The notes below the pieces were generated by a model. That model was not told the origin of the DNA, did not search any database, and was given only the letters and a program-made list of their open reading frames with translations. From NCBI GenBank assembly GCA_016872555.1, contig VGZO01000001.1, forward strand, positions 1 through 64,000: a stretch of DNA of 64,000 nt, given 5' to 3'. This document shows positions 14,602 to 24,552 of the stretch, piece after piece. The position numbers and the translations under genes were made by a program. This DNA comes from Planctomycetota bacterium (GTDB lineage: Bacteria > Planctomycetota > Planctomycetia > Pirellulales > UBA1268). Every line of letters begins with the position of its first letter. Position 1 is the first letter of the stretch.

Positions 14602-16254
14602 ATGCGCGACAGCGTCGACGAGGACAAGCAGATCTTCCTCTCGCCGGAAATGACCACCCGGCTGGGCGCGATCGACATCGGGAGCAACAGCGTCCGGCTG
14701 ATCGTCGCCGAGGCCCTCCGCGGCGGGAACTACCGGATCATCGACGAGGAGCGCGAGCCGACGCGCCTCGGCCGGAGCGTGTCGACGACCGGCCGCCTCG
14801 ACGACGAATCGATGGCCCGCACCGTCCAGGCGCTGGGGTCGTTCCGGCAGATCGCCGCCGGCTACCAGGTGACGGCGCTGCGGACGATCGCCACCTGCGC
14901 CGTCCGCGAGGCGGCCAACGGCGCCGAGTTCTGCCGCCGGGTGCGCGGGGAGGTCGGCCTCGACGTCGAGGTGATCAGCGCCGAGCGCGAGGCGCGGTTG
15001 GCGTTCGCCAGCGTGGCCAACGCCATCGACCTCGCCGGGCGCAACGTCGTCGTCGCCGACATCGGCGGCGGCAGCACCGAGATTGTCTACGCCACCGGCA
15101 CCCTCATCGACGCGATCTTCACCACGCCGCTCGGCGCCGTCCGGCTCACCGAGGCGTTCGCCGTCGGCGACGCCGTCGGCGCCGAGGCGTTCGCCGCCCT
15201 CGAGGGGGAGATCGCGTCGTGCCTCAAGAAGCGGACGACGCGGCCGCCGTTCGCGCCGCAGTTCCTCGTCGGCTCGGGGGGCACGTTCACGACGCTCGCC
15301 GAGCTGGTGATGGCCGCCAAGCGCGAGAGCAACCTGCCCGTGGCCGGCTACCGCGTCTCCCATGCCGAGATCCGCCACCTCCTCGACCGGCTCCGCAAGA
15401 CGCCGCTCCGCGCTCGCCGCGAGCTGCCGGGGATGACCCCCGACCGGGCCGACATCATCATCGCCGGGCTGTCGATCATCGACGGGCTGCTGAAGCGCTT
15501 CCGCTGCAACACCGTCGTCGTCCACACGCGCGGCGTGCGCGACGGCCTGCTCCGCGAGATGATCGACGAGGCGCTCGGCTCGGCCGCCGGCCCGGCCGAC
15601 CTGGCGGGGCAGCGCGAAGCGGCGATCGAGCGCCTCGCCGCCGTCTGCTCCGGCGAGGCCGAGCACGGCCGCCAGGTGGCCCACCTCGCCGGGCGGCTGT
15701 TCGAGCAGCTCGCCACGGCGCTCGGCCTCGAGCCGGGCGACCGCGAGCTGCTCCAGTGGGCAGCACGGCTCCAGGACGTGGGCTACGTGATCAACTACGA
15801 CCAGCACCACAAGCACAGCTACCACCTGATCCGCAACGCGCGCCTCCCCGGGATGCGCCCCCAGGATCTCGAGATCGTTGCCAACGTCGCCCGCTACCAC
15901 CGCGGCGCGCTGCCGAAGAAGAAGCACGAGAACCTCGCCCGCCTGTCGGCCGACGAGCAGCGCCGCGTGGAGGGGCTGGCCGGGATCCTCCGCCTCGCCG
16001 GCGGCCTCGACCGGAGCCGCTCGCAGCAGGTGCGCGACGTCCGCGTGGCGGTCGACGACGACGCGGTGCGCGTGGAGGTGGTGGCAGACGCCGATCCGCT
16101 CGTCGACATCTGGGGGGCCGAGCGGCGCACCGACCTGTTCGAGCGGGCGTTCCGCCTGCCGGTGACCGTCGTCTGGGCCGAGCACGGCGACGGCGCCGAC
16201 GGCCGCGGCAAGCAGAAGGGGCGCAAATCGCGTGCCCGCCGGCGCGGCGACTAA
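14602..16254 (+). CDS. ppx: Ppx/GppA exopolyphosphatase-family phosphatase
   Basis: A 550-residue protein with an actin-like ASKHA domain (LGAIDIGSNSVRLIVAE, ATCAVREAAN, VVVADIGGGSTEIVY, LVGSGGTFTTLAEL). A C-terminal HD-type helical domain follows from about residue 330 (HGRQVAHLAGRLF, LLQWAARLQDVGYVINY). It would hydrolyse polyphosphate or pppGpp. The last 20 residues are basic. It is divergent from ribF across 155 bases that should carry both promoters. Whether it prefers polyphosphate or pppGpp cannot be read from the sequence. Confidence 0.88.
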   Translation: MRDSVDEDKQIFLSPEMTTRLGAIDIGSNSVRLIVAEALRGGNYRIIDEEREPTRLGRSVSTTGRLDDESMARTVQALGSFRQIAAGYQVTALRTIATCAVREAANGAEFCRRVRGEVGLDVEVISAEREARLAFASVANAIDLAGRNVVVADIGGGSTEIVYATGTLIDAIFTTPLGAVRLTEAFAVGDAVGAEAFAALEGEIASCLKKRTTRPPFAPQFLVGSGGTFTTLAELVMAAKRESNLPVAGYRVSHAEIRHLLDRLRKTPLRARRELPGMTPDRADIIIAGLSIIDGLLKRFRCNTVVVHTRGVRDGLLREMIDEALGSAAGPADLAGQREAAIERLAAVCSGEAEHGRQVAHLAGRLFEQLATALGLEPGDRELLQWAARLQDVGYVINYDQHHKHSYHLIRNARLPGMRPQDLEIVANVARYHRGALPKKKHENLARLSADEQRRVEGLAGILRLAGGLDRSRSQQVRDVRVAVDDDAVRVEVVADADPLVDIWGAERRTDLFERAFRLPVTVVWAEHGDGADGRGKQKGRKSRARRRGD

Positions 16255-16416
16255 CCGGCCGCGGCACGCGCTCGCCGGGCCCCGTCACAGCCGCGCGAAC
16301 CGCTACGCGCTCCCCCGCCGGCGGCCGGCCAAAGTCGGCGCGGCCGAAGGGACGACGATTCCCCGGATGGGCGCGGCGGCCCGTTCCCGCCGCGCGCTCC
16401 TTCCGGAACCCTCCCC

Positions 16417-16752
16417 ATGCGCCGCAGCACGCTTCTGCTCTCGCTCCTCGCGGTCGCCCTGTCGGCCGCCACGGCGCTCGCCGCCGGCGACGGCATCAGC
16501 CGTGTCGGCGATCCCAAGCCGCTCCCCCACGGCACGCCGCAGCGGATGGCCCCCTGGGGCCGGGGCACGAATCCGTCGGTGACCCGCAGCGGCCGCTGGC
16601 GCTACTGGGTCAACCCCACGCAGCCGCGCACGCCGACATGGCGCGCCTACTCGTTCCCGCCGGGGGTGAAGCCGGGCGACTGGCCGGTCTACGCCCCGTT
16701 CGGCTTCGGCGGTTACCGCTTCCCCGCCGTCGGCAACCAGGCCTACCGCTGA
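16417..16752 (+). CDS. Small exported protein of unknown function
   Basis: A 111-residue protein with a clear signal peptide (STLLLSLLAVALSAATALAA) and a mature part of about 88 residues rich in Pro, Gly and Trp (WRYWVNPTQPRTPTW, PVYAPFGFGGYRFP). No domain is recognised. It stands alone between ppx and the ligase-associated cluster. It is probably periplasmic or envelope-associated. Confidence 0.6.
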   Translation: MRRSTLLLSLLAVALSAATALAAGDGISRVGDPKPLPHGTPQRMAPWGRGTNPSVTRSGRWRYWVNPTQPRTPTWRAYSFPPGVKPGDWPVYAPFGFGGYRFPAVGNQAYR

Positions 16753-16868
16753 TCGCCGCCGGGCGCCCCCGCCCGCCGCGGCGCGGGTGCTACCATGCGG
16801 AAGCCGCGCCTGCGCGCCGACCTTCCGGCGCCGCCGAGGCCGCGGCGACCCCGTGGGGTCGGCGAGGG

Positions 16869-17993
16869 ATGCACGACCTGGTGGAGGTGACCGACGCGGG
16901 GCTGTACTGCGCCGCCGGCGACTTCCACGTCGACCCGTGGCGGCGCGTCCCCCGGGCGGTGATCACCCACGCCCACGCCGACCACGCCCGGCCGGGCTGC
17001 GACCGCTACCTGTGCAGCGCCGACGGCCGGCTCGTGCTCCGCACCCGCCTCGGTCCCGGCGGCGTCATCGACTGCCTGCGGCCGGGTGAGTCGCTGTCGA
17101 TCAACGGCGTCCGGGTGTCGCTCGTCCCGGCCGGCCACGTCCTCGGGTCGGCGCAGGTGCGGATCGAGCACCGCGGCGTCGTGTGGGTGATCACCGGCGA
17201 CTACAAGACCGCCCCCGACCCGACCTGCGCGCCATTCCAGCCGGCGGAGTGCGACGTGCTGGTGACCGAGTCGACGTTCGGCCTGCCGATCTACCGCTGG
17301 CCCGATGCGGCGACGATCGGCGCCGAGATCGATGCCTGGTGGCGCGCCAACCAGGTGGAGGGGAAGGCGAGCGTGCTGTTCGCCTACGCGCTGGGCAAGG
17401 CGCAGCGCCTCGCGGCGCTGGTCGACCCGTCGATCGGCCCGATCGTCGCCCACGGGGCGGTCACCAAGCTCGTCCGTGCCTACCGCGACAGCGGCGTGCG
17501 CCTGCCGCCGATCGACGGCGTGCCCCCCGGCGCCCGCAAGGTGGGCCACGGCCGGGTGCTGGTCATCGCCCCCCCGTCGGCGGCCGGGAGCCGGTGGCTG
17601 CGCCTGTTCGGGCCGGTGAGCACCGCCGCGGCGTCGGGCTGGATGCAGCTCCGCGGCGTGCGCCGCCGGCGCGGCTTCGACCGCGGCTTCGTCCTCTCCG
17701 ACCACGCCGATTTCCCCGGCCTCGTGGCGGCGGTCGAGGCGTCGCGGGCGAAGCGAGTGCTTGTCACCCACGGCAGCACCGAGGCGTTCGCGCGGTTCCT
17801 CCGCGAGCGCGGCCTCGACGCCTCCGTCCTCCCCACGCGGTTCTTCGGCGAGACGCCCCCCGGCGAGACGGCCCAGCCCGAGGACGACGCCGACGGCACG
17901 GGTGATTCGATCGCCGATAATGCCGGCGCCGACGGCGCCGGTACCCGCGCTGCGGCCGAGCCCGCCGACGACGCCGCCGGGGCGCTGCCATGA
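16869..17993 (+). CDS. Ligase-associated DNA exonuclease (metallo-beta-lactamase/beta-CASP)
   Basis: A 374-residue protein of the mRNA 3'-end processing factor-like family. The metal-binding motif is THAHADHARPG, followed by VSLVPAGHVLGSAQV, VITGDYK and the late FVLSDHADFPG. These proteins act as nucleases in the ligase-associated DNA damage response. The C-terminal 50 residues are an acidic Ala/Asp/Gly-rich tail. Its stop overlaps the ligase start by four bases, placing it first in a coupled four-gene operon. Confidence 0.85.
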   Translation: MHDLVEVTDAGLYCAAGDFHVDPWRRVPRAVITHAHADHARPGCDRYLCSADGRLVLRTRLGPGGVIDCLRPGESLSINGVRVSLVPAGHVLGSAQVRIEHRGVVWVITGDYKTAPDPTCAPFQPAECDVLVTESTFGLPIYRWPDAATIGAEIDAWWRANQVEGKASVLFAYALGKAQRLAALVDPSIGPIVAHGAVTKLVRAYRDSGVRLPPIDGVPPGARKVGHGRVLVIAPPSAAGSRWLRLFGPVSTAAASGWMQLRGVRRRRGFDRGFVLSDHADFPGLVAAVEASRAKRVLVTHGSTEAFARFLRERGLDASVLPTRFFGETPPGETAQPEDDADGTGDSIADNAGADGAGTRAAAEPADDAAGALP

Positions 17994-19675
17994 AGGCGTT
18001 CGCCGACCTCTACTGGCAGCTCGACGGCACGACGAGCATCACGGAGAAGGTGGCGGCACTGCGCGACTATTTCCGCTCCGCCCCCGCCGCCGACGCCGCC
18101 TGCGCGCTGGCCGTCCTCGCCGGCGGGAGGCAGTCGCGCGCCGTGCCGCTGCCGCTTTTGCGCCGCGAGGCGGCGGCGGCCGCGGCGATCCCCCTCTGGC
18201 TCCTCGAAGAGTGCTACGCCCAGACCGGCGACCTCGCCGAGACGCTGGCCCTCGTCCTCCCCCCTGCCGACGAGATCGCCGTGCCCGCCGCTGCCGCGTT
18301 GGTGCCGGCCGATCTCGGCCTTGCCGCCCACGTCGAGCGCCTCCGCGATCTCCGCAACGAGAAGGACGAGGAGGCGATCGGCGCGTTCCTCCGCGCCACG
18401 TGGCGCGTGCTCGCCCCCCGGGAGCGGATCGTGTGGCACAAGCTGCTCACCGGCGGCTGCCGCGTCGGCGTCTCGCGGACGCTCGTCGCCCGGGCGCTGG
18501 CCGAGGTCGCCGGCATCGAGCCGGCGGCGATGATGACGCGCCTCGTCGGCCGCGGCGACGAGGGGGCGGAGGCGTTTTCCCGGTTGATCTCCCCCGTCGC
18601 CAGCGCCGCCGACGACCTCCGCCCCTATCCGTTCTTCCTCGCCGCGGCGCTCGACGTGCCGGCCGCCGGCCTCGGTGCGGTCGGCGACTGGCAGGCCGAA
18701 TGGAAGTGGGACGGGATCCGCGCGCAGGTCGTCGTCCGTAGCGCGGGGGTCGCCCTCTGGACGCGCGGCGAGGATCTGGCGACCGAGGCCTTCCCCGAGA
18801 TCGCCACCGCCGCGGCCGGCCTCCCGCCGGGCACGGTCCTCGACGGCGAGCTGCTCGCCGCCCGCGGCACGCGCCTCCTCCCCTTCGCCACGCTCCAGCG
18901 CCGCAGTGGCCGCAAACGCGTCACCAAGGGGCTCCTCGCCGAGGTCCCCTGCGTGTTCGTCGCCTACGATCTCGTCGAGGAAGGGGGAGACGATCTTCGC
19001 GCGCTACCGCTCGGCGAGAGGCGCGCGAGGCTCGAGCGGCTCCTCGGAGGCGCCGGGGCGACCGATGCACCGTTCTTGCCAGAGGGCGACGAGGCCGTCG
19101 CGACCGGGCGGCTGTTCCTCTCGCCGCTCCTGGCGGCCCCCGACTGGGCCGGCCGCGCCGCGGCGCGGGCCCTCGCGCGCGACCGGGGCGTCGAGGGGCT
19201 GATCCTCAAGCGCCGGGCCTCCCCCTACGGCAGCGGGCGGACGCGCGGCGACTGGTGGAAGTGGAAGATCGAGCCGCTCGAGATCGACGCCGTCCTGCTC
19301 TACGCCCAGGCCGGCCACGGGCGCCGCGCCGGCCTCCACACCGACTACACCCTCGGCGTCTGGGAGGGGGAGGAGCTCGTCACCGTCGCCAAGGCCTACT
19401 CGGGGCTGTCGGACGCCGAGATCGTCGAGGTCGACCGGATCGTCCGCGCCACGACGCGGCAGCGCCACGGCCCGGTGCGGATCGTCGAGCCGTCGCTCGT
19501 CTTCCAGATCGCCTTCGAGGGGGTGGCGCCGTCGCAGCGCCACAAGGCCAAGCTCGCCCTCCGCTTCCCGCGGATCGTCCGCTGGCGGCGCGACAAGGGG
19601 ATCGCCGACGCCGGCCGGCTCGACGACCTGCGCCGGCTGTGCCGGACCGCGGCCCCCACCGAGGCCGTCCCATGA
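17990..19675 (+). CDS. ATP-dependent DNA ligase of the damage-response cluster
   Basis: A 561-residue ligase. An alpha-helical N-terminal domain (about 1-200) precedes the catalytic core, where K239 in EWKWDGIRAQ is the adenylated lysine. Motif III-like GTVLDGELLA, FVAYDLVEE, EGLILKRRASPYGSG and the motif V lysines WWKWKIEP follow, then an OB-fold domain. It seals nicked DNA with ATP. It belongs to the ligase family found with the exonuclease, helicase and PdeM genes, separate from the NAD-dependent replicative ligase. Confidence 0.9.
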   Translation: MKAFADLYWQLDGTTSITEKVAALRDYFRSAPAADAACALAVLAGGRQSRAVPLPLLRREAAAAAAIPLWLLEECYAQTGDLAETLALVLPPADEIAVPAAAALVPADLGLAAHVERLRDLRNEKDEEAIGAFLRATWRVLAPRERIVWHKLLTGGCRVGVSRTLVARALAEVAGIEPAAMMTRLVGRGDEGAEAFSRLISPVASAADDLRPYPFFLAAALDVPAAGLGAVGDWQAEWKWDGIRAQVVVRSAGVALWTRGEDLATEAFPEIATAAAGLPPGTVLDGELLAARGTRLLPFATLQRRSGRKRVTKGLLAEVPCVFVAYDLVEEGGDDLRALPLGERRARLERLLGGAGATDAPFLPEGDEAVATGRLFLSPLLAAPDWAGRAAARALARDRGVEGLILKRRASPYGSGRTRGDWWKWKIEPLEIDAVLLYAQAGHGRRAGLHTDYTLGVWEGEELVTVAKAYSGLSDAEIVEVDRIVRATTRQRHGPVRIVEPSLVFQIAFEGVAPSQRHKAKLALRFPRIVRWRRDKGIADAGRLDDLRRLCRTAAPTEAVP

Positions 19676-22197
19676 GCGGCGCCGTAGTCACAGCCGACGA
19701 CGTCCGCGCCCCCCTGCGGCGCTGGTGCCGAGGGCGCGGCTGGAAGCCGTTCGCCTTCCAGGAGAAGGTCTGGCAGGCGGTCGCGGACGGCGCCGGCGGC
19801 CTCGTCCACGCCCCCACCGGCACCGGCAAGACGCTCGCCGTCTGGCTCGGGGCGCTGGCCCGTGCCCGGCGGCTGGCGCGCGCCGGTATCGCACCGGCCC
19901 CCGCCGGGCTGCGCGTCGTGTGGATCACGCCGCTGCGGGCACTGGCCGCCGACACCGCCGCGGCGCTCGAGAGCCCGCTCGGGGACCTCGCCGACTGGCT
20001 CGGGAGCCGGTGGCGCGTCGGCCTCCGCACCGGCGACAGCTCGGCGGCGGCTCGGAAGCGCGTCCGCGAGCAGCGCCCCGAGGTGCTCGTCACCACCCCC
20101 GAGACGCTCTCGATCCTCCTCTCGCTCGACACCGTCCTCGACGACTTCGCCGCGCTCCAGACGGTGATCGTCGACGAGTGGCACGAGCTGCTCGGCTCGA
20201 AGCGCGGCGTGCAGACGGAGCTGGCCCTCGCCCGCCTCCGCGCCCTCGCCCCGGGGCTGGCCACGTGGGGCCTGTCCGCCACGCTCGGCAACCTCGCCGA
20301 CGCGGTGGCGGCGCTGGTCGGCCCTGCCGCGGCCCCGGCGGCGCGCGTCGTCACCGCCCGCGTGCCGCGGCGCCTCGAGATCGCCACGCTCGTCCCCGAG
20401 CCGATGGAGCGCTTCCCCTGGTCCGGCCACATGGGCCTGCGCCTCCTCCCGCAGGTCGTCGAGCGGATCGCCGGCGCGGCGACGTCGCTGGTGTTCACCA
20501 ACACCCGCGCCCAGGCCGAGCGCTGGTACGAATCGATCGCCCGCGCCCGTCCCGACTGGCGCGGCGCGCTCGCCCTCCATCACGGTTCGATCGACCGCGA
20601 GCTGCGCGAGGCGGCGGAACAGGGCCTCAAGGCGGGGAAGCTGAAGTGCGTCGTCGCCACGTCGAGCCTCGACCTCGGCGTCGACTTCGGCCCCGTCGAC
20701 CTCGTCTTCCAGGTGGGGAGCCCCAAGGGGGTGGCGCGGCTGCTGCAGCGCGCCGGCCGCAGCGGCCACGCCCCCGGCCAGACCTCGCGGCTGTTGTGCG
20801 TGCCGACGCACGCGCTGGAGCTGATCGAGTGCGCCGCGGCGCGGACCGCCGCCGTGGCGGGGCGCGTCGAGCCGCGCGTGCCGCTCGACTGCCCGCTCGA
20901 CCTCCTCGCCCAGCATCTGGTCACCGTCGCCTGCAGCGGCGGCTTCGTCGCCGCCGAGCTGCTCGCCGAGGTCCGCACGACGCGCGCCTACGCGACCCTC
21001 GACGACCGCTCCTGGCAGTGGGCCCTCGATTTCGCCGCCCGCGGCGGGCCGGCGCTGGCCGCCTACCCCGACTACGCCCGGATCGTCGAGCGCTTCGGCC
21101 GCTGGTACGTCGCCTCGCCGGCGATCGCGCGGCGCCACCGGATGGCGATCGGCACGATCGTCGGCGACGCCGTCGTCGAGGTCCGCTGGCTCCGCGGCGG
21201 CACGCTGGGGACCGTCGAGGAGTCGTTCGCCTCGCGCCTCGCCGAGGGGGAGCGGTTCCTGTTCGCGGGGCGGGCGCTGTCGCTGTTTCGGTTCGACGGC
21301 CGCGTCGCCTGGGTGAAGCGGGCGCGCTCCGCGCAGGGGCTCACCGTGCCGCGCTGGAACGGCGCCCGGATGCCGTTCACCACGCTGCTCTCGGAGGGGA
21401 TCCTCGACGTCGTCCGCGGCGCCGCCGGCCCGGGGCGGAAGCGCCTCCCCGCCGAGGTCGCCGCCGTCCTCCCCCTCCTCGATACGCAGGCCCGCACCAG
21501 CCGGCTCCCGGCGGCCGACGAGCTGCTCGTGGAACGCTACTCCGGGCGCGACGGCGAGCACGTGTTCCTGTATCCGTTCGCCGGCCGCCTCGTCCACGAC
21601 GGGCTGGCGACGCTCGTCGCCTGGCGGATCGCCCAGCGCCGTTCGAGCACGCTCCGCCTCGCCGCCACCGACTGGGGGCTGCAGCTGGCCGGCCGCGGCC
21701 CGCTCCCCGGCGACGAGCGCTCGTGGCGCCGGCTGCTCTCTCCCGGGAACCTCCTCGAGGACCTGATGGAGTGCCTCCGCGGCACCGAGATGGCCCGGGC
21801 CCACTTCCGCGAGATCGCGCGCGTCGCGGGGCTGGTGTCGGCGGCGCGGCACGGCGACCGGCAGACGCAGGCCTCGGCCGGGCTGATCTACGACGTCCTC
21901 TGCGAGCACGACGCCGACAGCATGCTCCTCGGCCAGGTGCGCCGCGAAGTCCTCGAGCGGCAGTTCGAGTTTCGCCGGCTCGAGGAGACGCTCGAGCGGA
22001 TCGCCGTCCGCGAGATCCACGTCGTCGCCACGCCGCGCCTCTCGCCGCTCGCCTTTCCGATCTGGGCCGAGCACATCCAGGCGCGGCTCTCGACGCAGGA
22101 CTGGCTCGAGCAGATCACCCTCATGGCCCGCGATCTCGAGGCCGCGGCCACGGCCGCCGCGGCGCCGCACGCTCCGGCCGGGAGCGGCGGGCAATGA
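19672..22197 (+). CDS. Ligase-associated DEXH-box helicase (Lhr-like)
   Basis: An 841-residue superfamily 2 helicase: Walker A HAPTGTGKTLAVWLG, motif II DEWHE (the DEXH box, with Trp at the variable position), motif III TWGLSATLGNL, then the second RecA domain with LDLGVDFGPVD and QRAGRSGHAPG. The large C-terminal part resembles the Lhr-core winged-helix region. It should translocate on single-stranded DNA and unwind it during repair. ATG 19672 overlaps the ligase stop as ATGA and the stop overlaps pdeM in the same way. Confidence 0.88.
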   Translation: MSGAVVTADDVRAPLRRWCRGRGWKPFAFQEKVWQAVADGAGGLVHAPTGTGKTLAVWLGALARARRLARAGIAPAPAGLRVVWITPLRALAADTAAALESPLGDLADWLGSRWRVGLRTGDSSAAARKRVREQRPEVLVTTPETLSILLSLDTVLDDFAALQTVIVDEWHELLGSKRGVQTELALARLRALAPGLATWGLSATLGNLADAVAALVGPAAAPAARVVTARVPRRLEIATLVPEPMERFPWSGHMGLRLLPQVVERIAGAATSLVFTNTRAQAERWYESIARARPDWRGALALHHGSIDRELREAAEQGLKAGKLKCVVATSSLDLGVDFGPVDLVFQVGSPKGVARLLQRAGRSGHAPGQTSRLLCVPTHALELIECAAARTAAVAGRVEPRVPLDCPLDLLAQHLVTVACSGGFVAAELLAEVRTTRAYATLDDRSWQWALDFAARGGPALAAYPDYARIVERFGRWYVASPAIARRHRMAIGTIVGDAVVEVRWLRGGTLGTVEESFASRLAEGERFLFAGRALSLFRFDGRVAWVKRARSAQGLTVPRWNGARMPFTTLLSEGILDVVRGAAGPGRKRLPAEVAAVLPLLDTQARTSRLPAADELLVERYSGRDGEHVFLYPFAGRLVHDGLATLVAWRIAQRRSSTLRLAATDWGLQLAGRGPLPGDERSWRRLLSPGNLLEDLMECLRGTEMARAHFREIARVAGLVSAARHGDRQTQASAGLIYDVLCEHDADSMLLGQVRREVLERQFEFRRLEETLERIAVREIHVVATPRLSPLAFPIWAEHIQARLSTQDWLEQITLMARDLEAAATAAAAPHAPAGSGGQ

Positions 22198-22883
22198 ACG
22201 CGCCGGCCATCGCCGTGGCGGGCGGCCCCGACGCCGGTGCCGCCGACATCCTCCTTCTCCCCGGCCGCGCCGCCTGGCTGCCGGCGTCGGCGACGCTGGC
22301 GGTCGCCGACCTCCACCTCGGCAAGGCCGCCGCCTTCCGCCGCGCCGGGATCCCGGTGCCCGAGGGTTCGGCCGCCGCCGACCTCGACCGCCTCGGGGCG
22401 CTGCTCGTCGAACGGGGCGCGAGGCGCCTGCTCGTCCTCGGCGACCTGTTCCACTCCGTCGGCGGCATGACCGACGCGGTCACGGAGCAGTTTCGCCGGT
22501 GGCGCGGGAGCGTCGGGGCCGTCGAGGTCGTGCTCGTCGTCGGCAACCACGACGCCCGCCTCGGCCGCCGCCTCGGCGCGCTCGGCCTCGACCAGGTCGC
22601 CCCGGCGCTCGACGAGCCGCCGCTGCACTTCATCCACGACCCGCGCGGCGGCGTCGCCGAGCGGTTCGTCGTCGGCGGCCACCTCCACCCCGCCGTCACG
22701 CTCCGCGGGCCGGCCTGGGAGCGGATCCGCGCGCGGTGCTTCGTGGCCGACGCCGGCCGCCTCGTGCTCCCCGCGTTCGGCTCGTTCACCGGCGGGATGA
22801 CCTACGAGGCGATGCCGGGGGAACGGGTTTGGATCGGCCGCGACGACGCCGTCGTCGACGTCACGCGCCTCGTGCAGCGGTAG
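22194..22883 (+). CDS. pdeM: Ligase-associated endonuclease PdeM (calcineurin-like)
   Basis: A 229-residue metallophosphoesterase: VADLHLGKAAAFRRAG, VLGDLFHSVGG, VVGNHDARLG and GGHLHPAV supply the metal ligands of the calcineurin-like fold, and the LPAFGSFTGG end is typical of PdeM. It is the last gene of the damage-response operon. Its final 23 bases overlap the convergent nnrD gene. Confidence 0.88.
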   Translation: MNAPAIAVAGGPDAGAADILLLPGRAAWLPASATLAVADLHLGKAAAFRRAGIPVPEGSAAADLDRLGALLVERGARRLLVLGDLFHSVGGMTDAVTEQFRRWRGSVGAVEVVLVVGNHDARLGRRLGALGLDQVAPALDEPPLHFIHDPRGGVAERFVVGGHLHPAVTLRGPAWERIRARCFVADAGRLVLPAFGSFTGGMTYEAMPGERVWIGRDDAVVDVTRLVQR

Positions 22884-23772
22884 CCGAGTCGGGCGCGACC
22901 AGCTCGCCGAGCGCCGCGGGAATCGCCGTGAGGATGTCGCGCGCGGTGATCGCGATCTCCCCCAGCGCGTTGGCCGCCACGTCGCCGGCACGCCCGTGGG
23001 CCCAGGCTCCGATCCGCGCCGCGGCCCCCAGGCCGGGCCGATCGTGGCGCACGCCGTCGACCAGGCAGGGCTGGCACGCCAGCGCCGCGATCATCCCGGC
23101 CAGGACGTCGCCCGACCCGGCCGTCGCCATCCCCGGATTGCCCGTGGCGTTGTGCCAGCGGTCGGCACCGTCGACGACGAGCGTGTCGGGCCCCTTGAGG
23201 AGCACCACCGCGCCGGTCGCCGCGGCCAGCCGCGCCGCCTGTTCCTCGAGGGCGGCGCGGGCGCCGACGGGGCGCGCGAGGAACCGGCGCAGCTCTCCTT
23301 CGTGGGGCGTCATCAGCCGCGGGCCGGCGCCCGCGACCGGCGGCGTTGGGGAGAGGGCCCACAGCGCGTCGGCGTCGAAGACCGTCGGCACGGCCGCCTC
23401 GCTCCACAGCCGGGCGACGAGATCCCGGACCGCGCCGCCGCGCCCGAGGCCGGGGCCGACCACCAGCGCGTCGGCCGCCGCCGCCCGCGCCGCGAGCAGC
23501 GCGATGGCGGCGCTGGCGAAGCAGCCGTCGGCGTCGGCCGGGAACCCGCGCGCCATCAGGCAGGGATCGAAGCCGGCGGTGATCGCCGCCGCGGGCTCGG
23601 GGACGAGGACCTCGACCAGGCCGGCGCCGCAGCGCAGCGCCGCCAGGGCCGACAGCGCCGGAGCGCCGGCCATGCCCGTGGCGCCGCCGATCACGACCAC
23701 GCGACCGTAGTCGTGCTTGTGGCTGTCGCGGACACGGCGGGCGAGGCGCGGCAGCGCTGCGGGAGGCGTCAT
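22861..23772 (-). CDS. nnrD: ADP- or ATP-dependent NAD(P)H-hydrate dehydratase
   Basis: A 303-residue YjeF_C/ribokinase-like enzyme. Key motifs are VVVIGGATGMAGAPALS, LVVGPGLGRGG, VFDADALWAL, LMTPHEGELRR, VLLKGPDTLV and NPGMATAGSGDVLAGMIAAL. It repairs hydrated NAD(P)H at the cost of a nucleoside triphosphate or diphosphate. The NnrE epimerase half, which is often fused N-terminally, is not present here. The 3' ends of nnrD and pdeM overlap. Confidence 0.9.
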   Translation of the reverse strand: MTPPAALPRLARRVRDSHKHDYGRVVVIGGATGMAGAPALSALAALRCGAGLVEVLVPEPAAAITAGFDPCLMARGFPADADGCFASAAIALLAARAAAADALVVGPGLGRGGAVRDLVARLWSEAAVPTVFDADALWALSPTPPVAGAGPRLMTPHEGELRRFLARPVGARAALEEQAARLAAATGAVVLLKGPDTLVVDGADRWHNATGNPGMATAGSGDVLAGMIAALACQPCLVDGVRHDRPGLGAAARIGAWAHGRAGDVAANALGEIAITARDILTAIPAALGELVAPDSATAARGA

Positions 23773-23903
23773 CGTCGCGGTGCCCGTTGGGGTCGGTCGA
23801 CTCGGCTCACCCGGGAAGCCGTTACCTTGACTGAAACCGGCCGCGCGGGCTACCCTCCCCGGGCTTTCACTCCCGTGAGGATGACCGGAGACGGCGGTTT
23901 GCC

Positions 23904-24446
23904 ATGAAGCCGAGCAAGGCGGACAAAAAAGCGGTCGGAAAGCCGCGGCCGGGCGGTCCCCCGGAAGCCGATCCGGCGCCGGGCGGCGACGTCTTCGACG
24001 AGCAGCGCGTCAAGCGGCTCGTGCGGTTGATGAACAAGCACGGGCTCACCGAAATCGATCTCCAGCAGGGGGAGATGCGCGTCAGGCTCTCGCGGGCGGT
24101 GAGCGCCGCGGCAGGGATGGTGCCGATGGCGGCATTGCCGGCGGCTCCTGCTGCCGCTCCGGCTGCCGGCACCGCGCCGGCAGCGCCGGCCGAACCGGAA
24201 CGGGCGATGGTGGTGAAGAGCCCGATGGTCGGGACGTTCTACCGGGCCAGCGGCCCCGACTCGCCGCCGTTCGTCAAGGTCGGCGACCGGATCGAACCGG
24301 AGAAGACGGTCTGCATCATCGAGGCGATGAAGGTATTCAACGAGATCCCCGCCGGCGTGTCGGGCCAGGTGGTGGCGATCTTGGTCGAGAACGGCGCGCC
24401 GGTGGAGTTCGGCCAGGCGCTCCTGAAGGTCGATCCGGAACACTGA
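23904..24446 (+). CDS. accB: Biotin carboxyl carrier protein of acetyl-CoA carboxylase
   Basis: A 180-residue carrier. An N-terminal segment ([18 protein letters not shown]) is followed by a flexible Ala/Pro linker (about 70-100) and the biotinyl domain, with [11 protein letters not shown] and the biotinylated K143 in [12 protein letters not shown]. It shuttles CO2 between biotin carboxylase and carboxyltransferase for fatty-acid synthesis. The biotin carboxylase gene accC follows after 106 bases. The lysine-rich N-terminus is somewhat longer than usual. Confidence 0.95.
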   Translation: MKPSKADKKAVGKPRPGGPPEADPAPGGDVFDEQRVKRLVRLMNKHGLTEIDLQQGEMRVRLSRAVSAAAGMVPMAALPAAPAAAPAAGTAPAAPAEPERAMVVKSPMVGTFYRASGPDSPPFVKVGDRIEPEKTVCIIEAMKVFNEIPAGVSGQVVAILVENGAPVEFGQALLKVDPEH

Positions 24447-24552
24447 TGCCGCTGGGGCGTCCGTCCCCGGCCGCGCTCCGGTGGACCGGCCGATCCCGGA
24501 AGAACACGGCGCGCGGGCCGGAGGGATCCGGCGACGTCGCGGACAGGCAGGG

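Noticed and set aside
13621-16185. Very long minus-strand frame opposite ppx and across ribF
   Set aside because: It covers two genes with clear motifs and shows only low-complexity Arg/Ala/Ser content.
19396-22194. 932-codon minus-strand frame opposite the helicase
   Set aside because: The helicase motifs on the plus strand are complete, so this is a GC-driven shadow.
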